Both the position numbers and the translations under genes were made by a program. Shown here piece by piece: positions 7,821 to 16,887 of a stretch of 50,884 bases of DNA. Position 1 is the first letter of the stretch. Every line of letters starts with the position of its first letter. The stretch lies in the NCBI GenBank assembly GCA_001829675.1, contig MIBZ01000026.1, positions 79,681-130,564 of the forward strand. The letters are read 5' to 3'. The notes below the pieces were generated by a model, which saw nothing but the letters and a program-made list of their open reading frames with translations, searched no databases and had not been told where the DNA came from. The DNA is from Sulfurimonas sp. RIFCSPLOWO2_12_36_12 (GTDB lineage Bacteria > Campylobacterota > Campylobacteria > Campylobacterales > Sulfurimonadaceae).

Positions 7821-9497
7821 GTGTAAAAAAAGTACAGAGTTCCCGATACCGTTATAGTAAACTCCCATTGACGATTTTTTTGAAATATAAACACCTCTTC
7901 CATTGAAAGATGTTGATTTTTTAAATAATTTGCTTAATATGTTAGTATCAAAACCATTCCCTTCATCTTTAATAGTAGTAACTATATATCTATTTGTGCC
8001 ATGTTCAATTGTATGAAGTTTTACCGTGATATTTTTGTTACAGTCTTCTTGCATCTCTTCTAGTTTTGTAAAATATGTATTATCATTTAATAATTTATGT
8101 TTTGTTTTGGTATCAAGACCAAGATTTCCGTGCTCGTAAGCGTTCATAAAAAGTTCTGAAAATACAATGCCAGCATTGTATGTAAGTTTATAGTTATTGC
8201 TAAGATTGCTCCAAACATTTGAGTACCAATCATTAGCCTCTTCAACGGCGTTTAGAGTGCTTTTAAATACTTTTTCTACAAATTTATTGTTACTATTTAA
8301 GTCCAATTGATTTATGATTATAAAGGTTATATCATCCTCTTGTAGGTAGGTTCTGCGTAAAAAATTGCTTACCATCTCCTCTTTAGAGAAAGAATTTAAA
8401 AAATCGTTTTCAATAAACTCCGCATATTGTTTATCATTAGTAATTGTACTATTCTCAATAAAACCATCACTATAAAAAAGAAATTTTGAAATATTTTCTG
8501 TACTGTAGGATGATAAAGTTAAATCTTTAGTATATTTGCTCATTGGAGGATTGTTGGATTTTATTTTAATAATTTGCTCATCTTTTGTTTGCATGAGAAT
8601 TGAGGGCATTGCAAATTTGCTATAATTAATGATATGCTCTTTGCAATTAATAGTTATAAAATCTATTGATAAAGCTTCTTCGTCAAGTAAAATAGGTCTT
8701 ATGTACTCTAAAGACATCTCTACTAAATTTGTAAGATTAAAATTACTATTATTTTTCATTTGATCTATTGTGTGATTTACATATGAAGTCATTAACATTG
8801 AGCTTAGTGACGCAGATAATCCCTTTCCCATACCATCAACAATAAGGTAAAATGCAATATTGTCATTTATTTTTCTTACACTGTATGAATCCCCGCTTAA
8901 AACATCAAGAGGCTTATAAAAAAAGTCTATTAACGCCGTACATTGGTTGTCAATCATGTGGTAGTAGAAATCATTTCTAACAATATTTAGCTCTTTTGAG
9001 AATGCTAAATCTTCTTGATATGAGTTATACTTCTCTTTTTTTTCAAACTCTTTTATCCTCTTTTCTCTTTGCTCTTTTATGTAATTGTTGGCAATGAGGA
9101 GCTTGGAAACATTTTCAATCGCTTGCATAACTTCTGTTGCAACGATTGGTTTTTTAATAAAATTATTTACATTGAGTTGAAGAGCTTGTACTATTACATC
9201 TATCTCTTGTATGGCTGAAACAAGAATAATAGGGATATCTTTATCGACATTTCTTATTTTTTTAATCATATCTATGCCGTTAAGAATAGGCATGTCATAA
9301 TCTGCAATAATTATATTTATATCTTCATCGTAAAATTTTTGATATCCATCTTCACCATTGTTGGCAAAAATAATTTTTTTTACTAAATCTTCAAAGATAG
9401 AATCGTATAAAAGTTGTGTGGTTTTGTTATCTTCAACACAAAGAAGTGTTAAAGATTTTAGGTAGTCTAATACTGACCTATCAATGGTACTATGCAT
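7812..9497 (-). CDS. response regulator with SpoIIE-type PP2C phosphatase and HATPase (RsbW-like) domains
   Basis: A 561-residue three-domain regulator. Residues 12-130 form a receiver domain (LLCVEDN, phospho-acceptor Asp in IIADYDMPILNG, Lys in FIKKP). The middle is a PP2C/SpoIIE phosphatase with metal motifs SGDSYSV and DGMGKG. The C-terminus from about 440 is a GHKL ATPase (ELFMNAYEHG, IKDEGNGFD) like anti-sigma kinases. Such proteins switch a STAS partner between phosphorylated and free forms. The start shares one base with the upstream receptor stop (TAATG), and a STAS gene is two genes upstream. Confidence 0.9.
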   Translation of the reverse strand: MHSTIDRSVLDYLKSLTLLCVEDNKTTQLLYDSIFEDLVKKIIFANNGEDGYQKFYDEDINIIIADYDMPILNGIDMIKKIRNVDKDIPIILVSAIQEIDVIVQALQLNVNNFIKKPIVATEVMQAIENVSKLLIANNYIKEQREKRIKEFEKKEKYNSYQEDLAFSKELNIVRNDFYYHMIDNQCTALIDFFYKPLDVLSGDSYSVRKINDNIAFYLIVDGMGKGLSASLSSMLMTSYVNHTIDQMKNNSNFNLTNLVEMSLEYIRPILLDEEALSIDFITINCKEHIINYSKFAMPSILMQTKDEQIIKIKSNNPPMSKYTKDLTLSSYSTENISKFLFYSDGFIENSTITNDKQYAEFIENDFLNSFSKEEMVSNFLRRTYLQEDDITFIIINQLDLNSNNKFVEKVFKSTLNAVEEANDWYSNVWSNLSNNYKLTYNAGIVFSELFMNAYEHGNLGLDTKTKHKLLNDNTYFTKLEEMQEDCNKNITVKLHTIEHGTNRYIVTTIKDEGNGFDTNILSKLFKKSTSFNGRGVYISKKSSMGVYYNGIGNSVLFLHKI

Positions 9498-11473
9498 TAG
9501 ATTATAAATTTGCTCAATTCATTTTGCAGTCTATTTGCATCACTTGATAGTTTTGTAGCAGCTTCATCAACAAGGTTTCTGTGCTCTGTATTTTTTTGAG
9601 AAATCGCTATAATCTCATCCATATCACGAATAAGTTCTTTTGTTTTAGTAGCAATATAAGTACTTTGATGCATAACATCACTAGACTTGTCTGTCGTTAC
9701 CGAGAGATTCTCTTTTGTATCCTGTGCAGATGAGATTAAAGCTTGTGCCGAACCTGCTATGTTGTTCATATTTTTTGATGTTTTTAGTGTCTCTTCCGAG
9801 ATTTCAATAACATTTTGAGTTATAAGATTTACATTAGCACTAATTTCACTAAGGCTTTTTTGTGTTCTTTCAGCTAGTTTTCTTACTTCATCGGCAACAA
9901 CGGCAAATCCTCTGCCATGCTCACCTGCTCGTGCTGCTTCAATAGCGGCATTGAGTGCAAGTAGGTTTGTTTGATCTGCAATATCAGAGATAATAGCCAA
10001 AACATCTTTGATATTTTTAGCTTGTTCTGTTAGAGATGAAACTTTTTGAACTAAATCCTGCTGATGCTCACTTCCATTTTCAATAGCCTCAACAACAGAA
10101 TCAAGCTCATTGATGAAGCCATCCAGTACGCCAAATGTTTGTTTTAAGTCTTCTGTTACTGTGATTGAAGCCTCTTCAATAGCATCTAGACGGGTTCCTA
10201 CTTCACTTACTAAAACATTAATCTTTGAAATTTTGCCATCAGCAAGTTCGCCATTCTTTGTAAGCTCTTCAACGATATTATTAAGAACTTTACTCTCTCT
10301 TGATGTTGTCATAGAGACATCTTTGGCTTGGTATACGCTCTCTTTAAATGCAACAATCATTACATGCAGGGCTTTTGAAATTTGTGAAATTTCATCGCCT
10401 CCTTCCACTATAATATCACATGTTAAATCCAAGTTGCTCGATACACACTCTATCTTTTCTAAGCTGCTTTTAACACTTCTGTTTACGCCTCTGCTTATTG
10501 TAAATATGATTAAAAATATTGCGATAGCAAAAGCAGTGTAACTAAGCAGGGTTATAGTTGCACTTCTATTTTCTTTTGATTCTGCCTCATCAAGCAACAA
10601 GCTATTTTGGTTAGCCAGCTCGTCATCAATCTCTTTTAGAAGATTTATTTTGTCGCTTATTGTTTTAAACCACGCAACACTGTCAACCCCGAAGTCACCC
10701 TCTGAAGCCTTCTCTTTTGCGATAGCTCTCATCTTGTTTACTTCCCCGATAACAGGAGAGTTCATTTTTTGCGCATAGAGTGCTTTTGATTCGTCAGTTG
10801 CCATCGATAAATAAGCGTCTAAGAAAGCATCTTGTTCAGCGACGAGTGTAACCCATTTGGCAAATACACCATCTCCAAATTTATTGGCAGCGAAAGTACC
10901 GCTAAGTACCGCTCTCTCAATTCCGGCGCGCTCTTTTGATTTTAAAAAATTTGTGTATGAATCAAGAGCTTTTACTAGCTCTTGAGTATTTGCAAGTTTT
11001 GCAGTAAGTGAAACAATATTTAAAATCTTTTTGTTCATGTTTGTGTAGTAAGAAACTACATCGGCAACACTTATTGAAAGAGAATCCACCTGTGAGCGAA
11101 TTTGTGCTATCTTGCTCATATCGCTTTCAAAAGCCGATAGTTCACTTTGGAGCTCTTTGGGAAAAGATTCTAAATCAAGAGAGGAAACATATTTAACTAA
11201 ATCTTCATGTTCTTCTTTTGTCAAGTTTCTCTGCTTTGGCAAGATATCACCAAACTGAGCACCTTTTGAGCCTATGTAACCGGCACTTGCTCCACGCTCT
11301 TTTTGAGTTTCATGAATCAAGAGACTTAGTTTTTTAGAGAGTTCGTTTAAGCTCTTTGCTTGATCCATGATGCTATGGTTTGTCATCGCTTTGTTTAGTG
11401 TTATTGCGATAATTACAAGTGCGAAAGAAACTACTATAAATGTGATTAGATTTAATTTATATTTGATTGTCAT
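9497..11473 (-). CDS. methyl-accepting chemotaxis protein with NIT sensor domain
   Basis: A 658-residue inner-membrane receptor. TM1 lies near residues 10-30 and TM2 near 305-328. The periplasmic part carries the nitrate/nitrite-sensing (NIT) signature [17 protein letters not shown]. After a HAMP-like linker comes the cytoplasmic signalling hairpin with the conserved tip ([21 protein letters not shown]) that contacts CheA/CheW. It sits between the STAS gene (stop TAA, one base, ATG) and the REC-PP2C gene, so receptor and partner-switch genes share a transcript. Nitrate or nitrite as ligand is inferred from the domain. Confidence 0.92.
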   Translation of the reverse strand: MTIKYKLNLITFIVVSFALVIIAITLNKAMTNHSIMDQAKSLNELSKKLSLLIHETQKERGASAGYIGSKGAQFGDILPKQRNLTKEEHEDLVKYVSSLDLESFPKELQSELSAFESDMSKIAQIRSQVDSLSISVADVVSYYTNMNKKILNIVSLTAKLANTQELVKALDSYTNFLKSKERAGIERAVLSGTFAANKFGDGVFAKWVTLVAEQDAFLDAYLSMATDESKALYAQKMNSPVIGEVNKMRAIAKEKASEGDFGVDSVAWFKTISDKINLLKEIDDELANQNSLLLDEAESKENRSATITLLSYTAFAIAIFLIIFTISRGVNRSVKSSLEKIECVSSNLDLTCDIIVEGGDEISQISKALHVMIVAFKESVYQAKDVSMTTSRESKVLNNIVEELTKNGELADGKISKINVLVSEVGTRLDAIEEASITVTEDLKQTFGVLDGFINELDSVVEAIENGSEHQQDLVQKVSSLTEQAKNIKDVLAIISDIADQTNLLALNAAIEAARAGEHGRGFAVVADEVRKLAERTQKSLSEISANVNLITQNVIEISEETLKTSKNMNNIAGSAQALISSAQDTKENLSVTTDKSSDVMHQSTYIATKTKELIRDMDEIIAISQKNTEHRNLVDEAATKLSSDANRLQNELSKFII

Positions 11474-11474
11474 A

Positions 11475-11762
11475 TTAACTTCTTTTTGCTTTGAAAGTTG
11501 ATATTAGATTCAGATCATCTAATAGATTTAGAAGTTGTTCATTTCCGACATGCATACGAATATCAATATTGTCTTTTAAAACAAGTTTATTCAAGTAGCC
11601 TATTACAGAGGATGTTATTGATAGAGAATTTACTATATTAATATTGATATGCTTATGCTGAAGAACTACGCTGTCCACAATCTGTTTAATATTTTGAAAA
11701 TCATTAATGCTCTTTATATTACCGGTTATTGTAACGCTGTTTGACGATGTTTCTATTTCCAT
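11475..11762 (-). CDS. STAS-domain protein (anti-sigma-factor antagonist-like)
   Basis: A 95-residue protein with the alternating strand-helix pattern of STAS proteins ([37 protein letters not shown]). The Ser-rich segment NSLSITSS is where the phosphorylatable serine usually lies. The ATG at 11762 has AAAGGA seven bases upstream, so it is preferred over the in-frame ATG at 11795. It heads the three-gene operon and is the likely substrate of the downstream kinase and phosphatase domains. Confidence 0.7.
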   Translation of the reverse strand: MEIETSSNSVTITGNIKSINDFQNIKQIVDSVVLQHKHININIVNSLSITSSVIGYLNKLVLKDNIDIRMHVGNEQLLNLLDDLNLISTFKAKRS

Positions 11763-11829
11763 AATCCCTATCCTTTGTATAGTGCTACATATCATACTTC
11801 GCTGTAGTTTATAGTTTAAATAATTAAAG

Positions 11830-13014
11830 TTAACTAAAATAGGTTATTTGCTCTATCCAATCTTTCATTTTTTTTTCATATCCGATATCTTTAAGTTCAA
11901 CGAATTTTAAAGGTTTTGATAAGTAGGCTTGTTTAACAAATCCGCCAAAATCGTGTGGATAGAGATATCCTTCATTTTTTTGTGTTATATTTTTCGGTAT
12001 ATCAAGCATAACACCATTATTTACAGCTTCTTGAGCTTTATTGATAGCCATGTATGCGGAGTTGGATTTTGGGGAAGCACACAGATAAATTACAGCTTGG
12101 GCTAAAATAATTCTAGCTTCAGGATAACCGATTTTTGATACACTAGTCATGGCGCTTGTTGCAAGAGTCAGGGCTTGCGGATTTGCATTTCCAATATCCT
12201 CGCTAGCTAGTATTACCAGTCGTCTTGCTATAAAATCAGCACTTTCTCCTCCATCGATTAATCTTGCTAGATAGTAGATGGAAGCATCCATGTCGGAACC
12301 TCTGATTGACTTAATCATGGCACTTGTCAAATCATAATGAACACCGGCTTCGCTGCTTCCCGTACTAAGGGCATTGGGTCTGAGGGATTTTAAAATCTCC
12401 AATGTTATATGCGTAGTTATGTTTGAAGCAAATTCCAAAAGTTTTAACATCGAGCGGGCATCGCCGCCGCTGCTTGCTACTAAATACTCCGCAGCATCCT
12501 CGCTGCAATTAATATTTGATTGTTCTAAAGTTTTATATAGCAGTTTTGCTAATGCTTCGTTTGAGATGTAGCGGAGTTCAAAAAGCATAGAACGGGAGCG
12601 AATAGCAGAAGTGAGTGAAAAAAATGGATTTTCAGTAGAAGCACCAATGATTAAAACAGAGTTGTTCTCCATAACGGGGAGCAGTACTTCTTGCTGATTT
12701 TTAGCCAATCTATGAACTTCGTCAATGAAAATTAGCGGTCTTTGCAGACTATTTTTATAGCGGTCAAAAATTTGTCTGAGTTGTTCGATTTTGATGCTTG
12801 TAGCGTTGAATTCATAAAACGGCAAGTCCATTTTTTTGGCAATGATTCTGGCAATAGATGTTTTTCCGCAGCCCGAGGGTCCAAAAAAGAAACTATGTCC
12901 CAAGACACCTTTTTCACACAGCACTCTAAGAGGAGCCTCTTTGGCGCTTAAATGCTCTTGCCCTATTAGTTCATCAAAACTATTCGGTCTCAAAAGATGT
13001 GTAAAATCTGCCAA
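11830..13014 (-). CDS. rarA: replication-associated recombination protein RarA (MgsA), AAA+ ATPase
   Basis: A 394-residue clamp-loader-like ATPase that acts at stalled replication forks. The start MADFTHLLRPNSFDELIGQEHL is typical. Walker A is GPSGCGKT near residue 45, Walker B is LIFIDEVHR near 95, and sensor 1 is GASTENPFF. The C-terminal helical domain (SEDIGNANPQALTLA) matches the family. It is the last gene of the kdsD-rluB-rarA operon, two bases after the rluB stop. Confidence 0.95.
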   Translation of the reverse strand: MADFTHLLRPNSFDELIGQEHLSAKEAPLRVLCEKGVLGHSFFFGPSGCGKTSIARIIAKKMDLPFYEFNATSIKIEQLRQIFDRYKNSLQRPLIFIDEVHRLAKNQQEVLLPVMENNSVLIIGASTENPFFSLTSAIRSRSMLFELRYISNEALAKLLYKTLEQSNINCSEDAAEYLVASSGGDARSMLKLLEFASNITTHITLEILKSLRPNALSTGSSEAGVHYDLTSAMIKSIRGSDMDASIYYLARLIDGGESADFIARRLVILASEDIGNANPQALTLATSAMTSVSKIGYPEARIILAQAVIYLCASPKSNSAYMAINKAQEAVNNGVMLDIPKNITQKNEGYLYPHDFGGFVKQAYLSKPLKFVELKDIGYEKKMKDWIEQITYFS

Positions 13015-13016
13015 TT

Positions 13017-13988
13017 TTAACTCTTCTTTTTAGTTATTTTCTTATCTTTAAAACTTGGTTTTTTGCCATCTTTAGCGACGCTTGTTTTTTTATCTTTAAA
13101 AATTGGTTTTTTGCTATCTTTAGCGACGCTTGGTTTTTTGTCTTTAAAAGTTGGTTTTTTGCCATCTTTAGCGACGCTTGTTTTTCTCTCTTCTTTGAAA
13201 TTAGATTTACTCTTTTCTTTTAACTCTGCTTTATTCTCTTCTTTTAAAAATTTTGACAGAGCTGAGTATTCGCTTCGGCTTAAAAATCTAACTTTTCCCT
13301 CCGGAAGATTGTTAAGCTCAATCTCTGCAAAACTAATTCTTTTAAGGTCTGCTATCTCTGTTCCAAAATGAGCAAAAAATCTTCTGAGTTCGCGATTTTT
13401 ACCTTCACTTAGAGCTACTTTTAAGATAGAGTAGTTTGGTTCATTTTTTTGGATTTTATAGCCAATGAAAGGTTTAAACTCCATAGAAATAACTTTAGAG
13501 TGGCTATGTCCGCCGGCAGTTGCATCATCAAGAATCATCCCGTTAAGCATGGCACTTTCCATCTCCGATGTAACTTCGCCCTTAATTTTAATCTTGTAAA
13601 TTCTCTCCAAATCAGATTCCATAAGCGCTGAAGCAACTTTTGAGGCATCTGTCAGAAGAAGCAATCCCTCAGAAGCGTAGTCAAGTCTTCCAACCGGAAT
13701 ATAATGTTTATACTCTTTGCTTAGAGTGTCGTAAATGGTTCTCCTGCCCTTTGGGTCACTCTTTGTTACAAGCTCGCCTTTTGGTTTATTGTAAACAATT
13801 ACCGTGTATTTATCTCTTGGGGATACCTGCTTACCGCTGACATAAACAATGCTTACGCCCTCTTGTACATCGGTCGCCGGGTTGGTCTCTATCTCTCCGT
13901 CAACTCTTACATAACCGTCTTGTATGGCTTTGTCGGCTTCTCTTCTTGAGTAGCTTGAGTGGTGAGCAATATATTTATTTAGTCTCAC
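13017..13988 (-). CDS. rluB: 23S rRNA pseudouridine synthase, RluB/RsuA family, with Lys-rich repeat tail
   Basis: A 323-residue pseudouridine synthase. An S4 domain comes first (MRLNKYIAHHSSYSRREAD), then the catalytic segment PVGRLDYASEGLLLLTD with the essential Asp. From about residue 265 the family fold ends and a basic tail begins, with about three 16-residue repeats containing SVAKDGKKP and FKDKK, likely an RNA-binding extension. The ATG overlaps the kdsD stop by four bases (ATGA). Confidence 0.9.
   Translation of the reverse strand: MRLNKYIAHHSSYSRREADKAIQDGYVRVDGEIETNPATDVQEGVSIVYVSGKQVSPRDKYTVIVYNKPKGELVTKSDPKGRRTIYDTLSKEYKHYIPVGRLDYASEGLLLLTDASKVASALMESDLERIYKIKIKGEVTSEMESAMLNGMILDDATAGGHSHSKVISMEFKPFIGYKIQKNEPNYSILKVALSEGKNRELRRFFAHFGTEIADLKRISFAEIELNNLPEGKVRFLSRSEYSALSKFLKEENKAELKEKSKSNFKEERKTSVAKDGKKPTFKDKKPSVAKDSKKPIFKDKKTSVAKDGKKPSFKDKKITKKKS
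13045..13188. repeat. 48-bp tandem repeat in the 3' end of rluB, three copies
   Basis: Units begin at 13045, 13093 and 13141, each 48 bp, with a few differences between copies. They are in frame with rluB and encode 16-residue Lys-rich units. Copy number could vary by slippage without breaking the frame. Confidence 0.85.
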
Positions 13989-14947
13989 GATATACCTTTT
14001 TCTATGAGAGTATGGATATGAAGCATGCCTTTTACTCTTTTGTCTTTATCTGTCACAACTAAAAGTTGTATCTTCATCTCTTCTATAAGTACAAGTGCTT
14101 CGCTTGCAAGTATGTTTTCATCTTCTATCGTCTTTGGGTTTAGTGTCGCATATTTTAAAACATTCTCTTCCAGTGAAAAATCTTCACTCATAAGCGCTCT
14201 GCGAATATCCCCATCACTTACAAGTGCTAAGAGCCTGTTTTGCTCATCTGTAACCAAAACAGTTCCGAGTCTGCCTTCGCTAATCTTTACAATCGCATCT
14301 TTTAATTTTGTATCGGCACTAATGAGAGGCAAATCTTTTGTTCTCATCAAATCACTGACTTTTACAAACAGCTGTTTTCCTAAAGCTCCACCTGGGTGGA
14401 ATGAGGCAAAATCGCTTTTTTTGAAGTTTTTTGCCTTCATAAGACAGACTGCAAGGGCATCGCCTAAAGCTAATGTCAGAGTTGTTGAGCTTGTCGGCGC
14501 AATGTTTAGCGGGCATGCCTCTTTTTCAACAACAACATCTATAACTAAGTCGCTGTATCTGCCAAGAGTGGAGTTTTTGTCTCTTGTCATGCCGATGAGC
14601 GGAGTGTTAAATCTTTTTACATGCGGAAGTATCGAACTTAACTCTTCGCTCTCTCCGCTGTAACTTATCGCTATAACTACATCCTCTTTGCCAATCATTC
14701 CCAAGTCGCCGTGAAGTGCTTCTGTCGGATGAAGAAAAAAGCTGGGAGTTCCGGTTGAGGCAAATGTCGCAGCCATTTTAGCGCCGATTAGTCCAGATTT
14801 TCCAACACCTGTAACTATAAGCTTGCCTCTGCAGCTAAGAATAATTTCAACCGCTTTATCAAAAACATCATCAATGTTTTTTGCACTCTCTAAAAGAGTA
14901 TTTGCTTCAATTCTGAGGGTTTCTTGTGCTATTTGTTTGTAATTCAT
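13985..14947 (-). CDS. kdsD: arabinose-5-phosphate isomerase, KdsD/KpsF family
   Basis: A 320-residue enzyme converting D-ribulose 5-phosphate to D-arabinose 5-phosphate, the first step to Kdo of lipopolysaccharide. An N-terminal SIS domain (GVGKSGLIGAKMAATFASTG, then HPTEALHGDLGMI) is followed by two CBS domains. The frame is open further upstream into the cytochrome gene, but the ATG at 14947 matches the family N-terminus. It lies right at the expected transcription start of the TATAAT at 14954-14959, so the mRNA appears leaderless. Confidence 0.93.
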   Translation of the reverse strand: MNYKQIAQETLRIEANTLLESAKNIDDVFDKAVEIILSCRGKLIVTGVGKSGLIGAKMAATFASTGTPSFFLHPTEALHGDLGMIGKEDVVIAISYSGESEELSSILPHVKRFNTPLIGMTRDKNSTLGRYSDLVIDVVVEKEACPLNIAPTSSTTLTLALGDALAVCLMKAKNFKKSDFASFHPGGALGKQLFVKVSDLMRTKDLPLISADTKLKDAIVKISEGRLGTVLVTDEQNRLLALVSDGDIRRALMSEDFSLEENVLKYATLNPKTIEDENILASEALVLIEEMKIQLLVVTDKDKRVKGMLHIHTLIEKGIS

Positions 14948-14953
14948 GGTGCA

Positions 14954-14959
14954 ATTATA
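14954..14959 (-). promoter_or_regulatory. -10 box of kdsD-rluB-rarA, leaderless start
   Basis: On the minus strand GGGTATAATTGCACCATG places TATAAT only six bases from the kdsD ATG. The transcript would begin at or next to the A of the start codon, and no Shine-Dalgarno is visible. Confidence 0.6.
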
Positions 14960-14987
14960 CCCAAAGAGGGTATAAATTGCGTAAGAG

Positions 14988-16007
14988 TTATTTAATGTCT
15001 GGTTTTGGTGTTTTAGAAGTAGAAGCTGGTAATTGAGGAATAGTAATCGGAGCTTTTTTTCCTTCAAGCGCTTTTAGGAACTCTTCAATTGAAGCAGCCT
15101 CTTTGTCGCTGATTGTCGCTCCGAGTTGAATGCGTCCCATTTCAACTATTGCCTCTTTTAAATCCCAAATTTGTCCGTTATGGAAATACGGCGCAGTTTG
15201 AGTGATGTTTCTTAGCGTAGGTACTTTAACCATACCATTTTTGTCACCTTTGAAGTCACCTACATCTTGAAATTTGTATGTTCCTGTGACATTAAACGCA
15301 TTCATCTCTCCGCCAAGAGCGATACCGTTGTGGCATGTAACACAACCTTTGTCAATGAAAGTTTTTAGACCATCTTTTTGAGCATTCGTAAGTGCCTTCT
15401 CTTTTCCATTTAAGAAGTTATCATAAGCTGAAGGAGTAACAAGTGTTCTCTCAAAAGTAGCAATTGTATCTGCAACTTTTTCAAAAGTGATTTTCACATC
15501 TTTGCCGTAAGCTTTTTCAAACTCTGCAACATACTCCGGCATAGATGTAACGGTTGCAACTACATGTTCAGGTGTCGCAGCCATTTCAGGAGCGGCTTGG
15601 ATAGGACCTTGAGCTTGTGCCTCTAAGTGAGGGTCACGACCATCCCAAAATTGAGAAGAGAAAAATACGGCATTAAAAACCGTCGGCGAATTTAAATGGT
15701 GAGGATTGGCTGTCCACTTATGTCCGATTGCAGCGCTGATTCCGTCATCTCCGCCTTCACTTAGGTTGTGGCAGCTGTTACAGCTGATAAAACCGCTTTT
15801 TGAAAGTCTCGGGTCAAAATAGAGCTTTTTGCCAAGTTCGACTTTTGCATTTGTAATAGGGTTTTTTGGATTATCAATAAGCTTAGAAAGCTCTGCTTTA
15901 GATTTTGGAATTGGTTTTAGCCCGGCATTTTTTGCGTCATTAGCTAAATTTGAAGCCAAAAGTGATGAAGCTGTAAAAGCTAAAGTCAAAAGTGTTTTAG
16001 TGTACAT
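14988..16007 (-). CDS. di-haem cytochrome c peroxidase
   Basis: A 339-residue periplasmic enzyme reducing hydrogen peroxide with electrons from c-type cytochromes. The N-terminus is a signal peptide (LLTLAFTASSLLAS). Two haem-binding CxxCH motifs are present: CNSCH at 76-80 and CVTCH near 221-225. The family segment GRDPHLEAQAQGP and the late PTLRNITQTAPYFHNG match CcpA/MauG-type peroxidases. AAAGGAA precedes the ATG. The C-terminus ends in a Pro/Lys-rich tail. Confidence 0.94.
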   Translation of the reverse strand: MYTKTLLTLAFTASSLLASNLANDAKNAGLKPIPKSKAELSKLIDNPKNPITNAKVELGKKLYFDPRLSKSGFISCNSCHNLSEGGDDGISAAIGHKWTANPHHLNSPTVFNAVFFSSQFWDGRDPHLEAQAQGPIQAAPEMAATPEHVVATVTSMPEYVAEFEKAYGKDVKITFEKVADTIATFERTLVTPSAYDNFLNGKEKALTNAQKDGLKTFIDKGCVTCHNGIALGGEMNAFNVTGTYKFQDVGDFKGDKNGMVKVPTLRNITQTAPYFHNGQIWDLKEAIVEMGRIQLGATISDKEAASIEEFLKALEGKKAPITIPQLPASTSKTPKPDIK

Positions 16008-16116
16008 GTGATTCCTTTTTTTGAAAGTTTGTCACAAATCTTACATTTTTTTAGCTTCAATTAATATAATTTATTTTATTAGCGCAAACCAATGATTTTA
16101 TTTATAGGAGATAAGC

Positions 16117-16122
16117 TATAAT
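16117..16122 (+). promoter_or_regulatory. -10 box upstream of the P-loop gene
   Basis: A perfect TATAAT 28 bases before the ATG at 16151, with AAAGGA at 16139-16144 as ribosome-binding site. It probably drives the P-loop gene and nnrD. Confidence 0.55.
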
Positions 16123-16150
16123 AAATGTTAAATTTTTTAAAGGAAAAATT

Positions 16151-16885
16151 ATGAGAGATAGACTTGGAAAATATGTAAGCAGTATAAATACATTAAAAGT
16201 TGAAGAGAGAGTTTTATATTGCAATACTTTAATTTTAGCGGAAGAGGGTGCCGGCAAAACAAATTTGGCATGTAAAATAAGAAATTATATTATTGACAAT
16301 AATGTTGCAACGCTATATCTTGATTTTTCTAACTCTGATGAACATAATATAGAGTTAAGATATAAAGATGAGCATTTTAACTACATAAGATTTGATGAGA
16401 GTGATGATTTTCAAAAGAGATTTAACGAGCTTGTTGCTCAAAAAAAACATATCTACATGGCAACAGACCCAAACTACTTCTCAAATAAAAGAGATATAAC
16501 AAGCAGATTGACGCAAACTCTTCAAAATAAGGGGCTTTTAGATAACTACTACTACTTTTTTCATGATATTGAAAATTTAAATGGCTTTTATACAAAATTT
16601 GAAGACTTTTTGCTCTACATGTTAAATTTTTTAAATCTAAAAAAATATGGGTTGACATTTTTAGCTCAGCCTCATAGCACTTTTGAAAATCCGCAGATAA
16701 AACTTCTGTTTACTTTTTTATATCTTGGCAAATGCTCAAATCTTGAGTATTTTAACACCTCAAATCTAAAGAAAATACCAAAAAATAGATTTTTTTATCA
16801 GTACAGAACAAACTACCGAACGCTTTTATTTAACGATATTAAAAGCAATATAGTTCAGATAGACGAGTATCTTTTTGAAGAGTAA
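16151..16885 (+). CDS. hypothetical P-loop ATP-binding protein
   Basis: A 244-residue protein that I cannot name. A Walker A-like motif AEEGAGKTN lies near residues 31-39, followed by a strand ending LYLDFSNSD. A later hydrophobic-acidic segment (YYYFFHDIEN) could be Walker B, and the C-terminal half is aromatic-rich. The arrangement suggests a small AAA/ATPase fold, with substrate unknown. nnrD begins two bases after its stop, so they share an operon. Confidence 0.75.
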   Translation: MRDRLGKYVSSINTLKVEERVLYCNTLILAEEGAGKTNLACKIRNYIIDNNVATLYLDFSNSDEHNIELRYKDEHFNYIRFDESDDFQKRFNELVAQKKHIYMATDPNYFSNKRDITSRLTQTLQNKGLLDNYYYFFHDIENLNGFYTKFEDFLLYMLNFLNLKKYGLTFLAQPHSTFENPQIKLLFTFLYLGKCSNLEYFNTSNLKKIPKNRFFYQYRTNYRTLLFNDIKSNIVQIDEYLFEE

Positions 16886-16887
16886 CT

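Noticed and set aside
12732..13033. Several antisense frames over rarA and rluB
   Set aside because: They are shadows of well-identified genes on the other strand, with no ribosome-binding site or independent support.
14948..15067. A longer KdsD starting at 15067
   Set aside because: The extension overlaps the cytochrome c peroxidase 3' end and lacks family similarity; the promoter lies within it.
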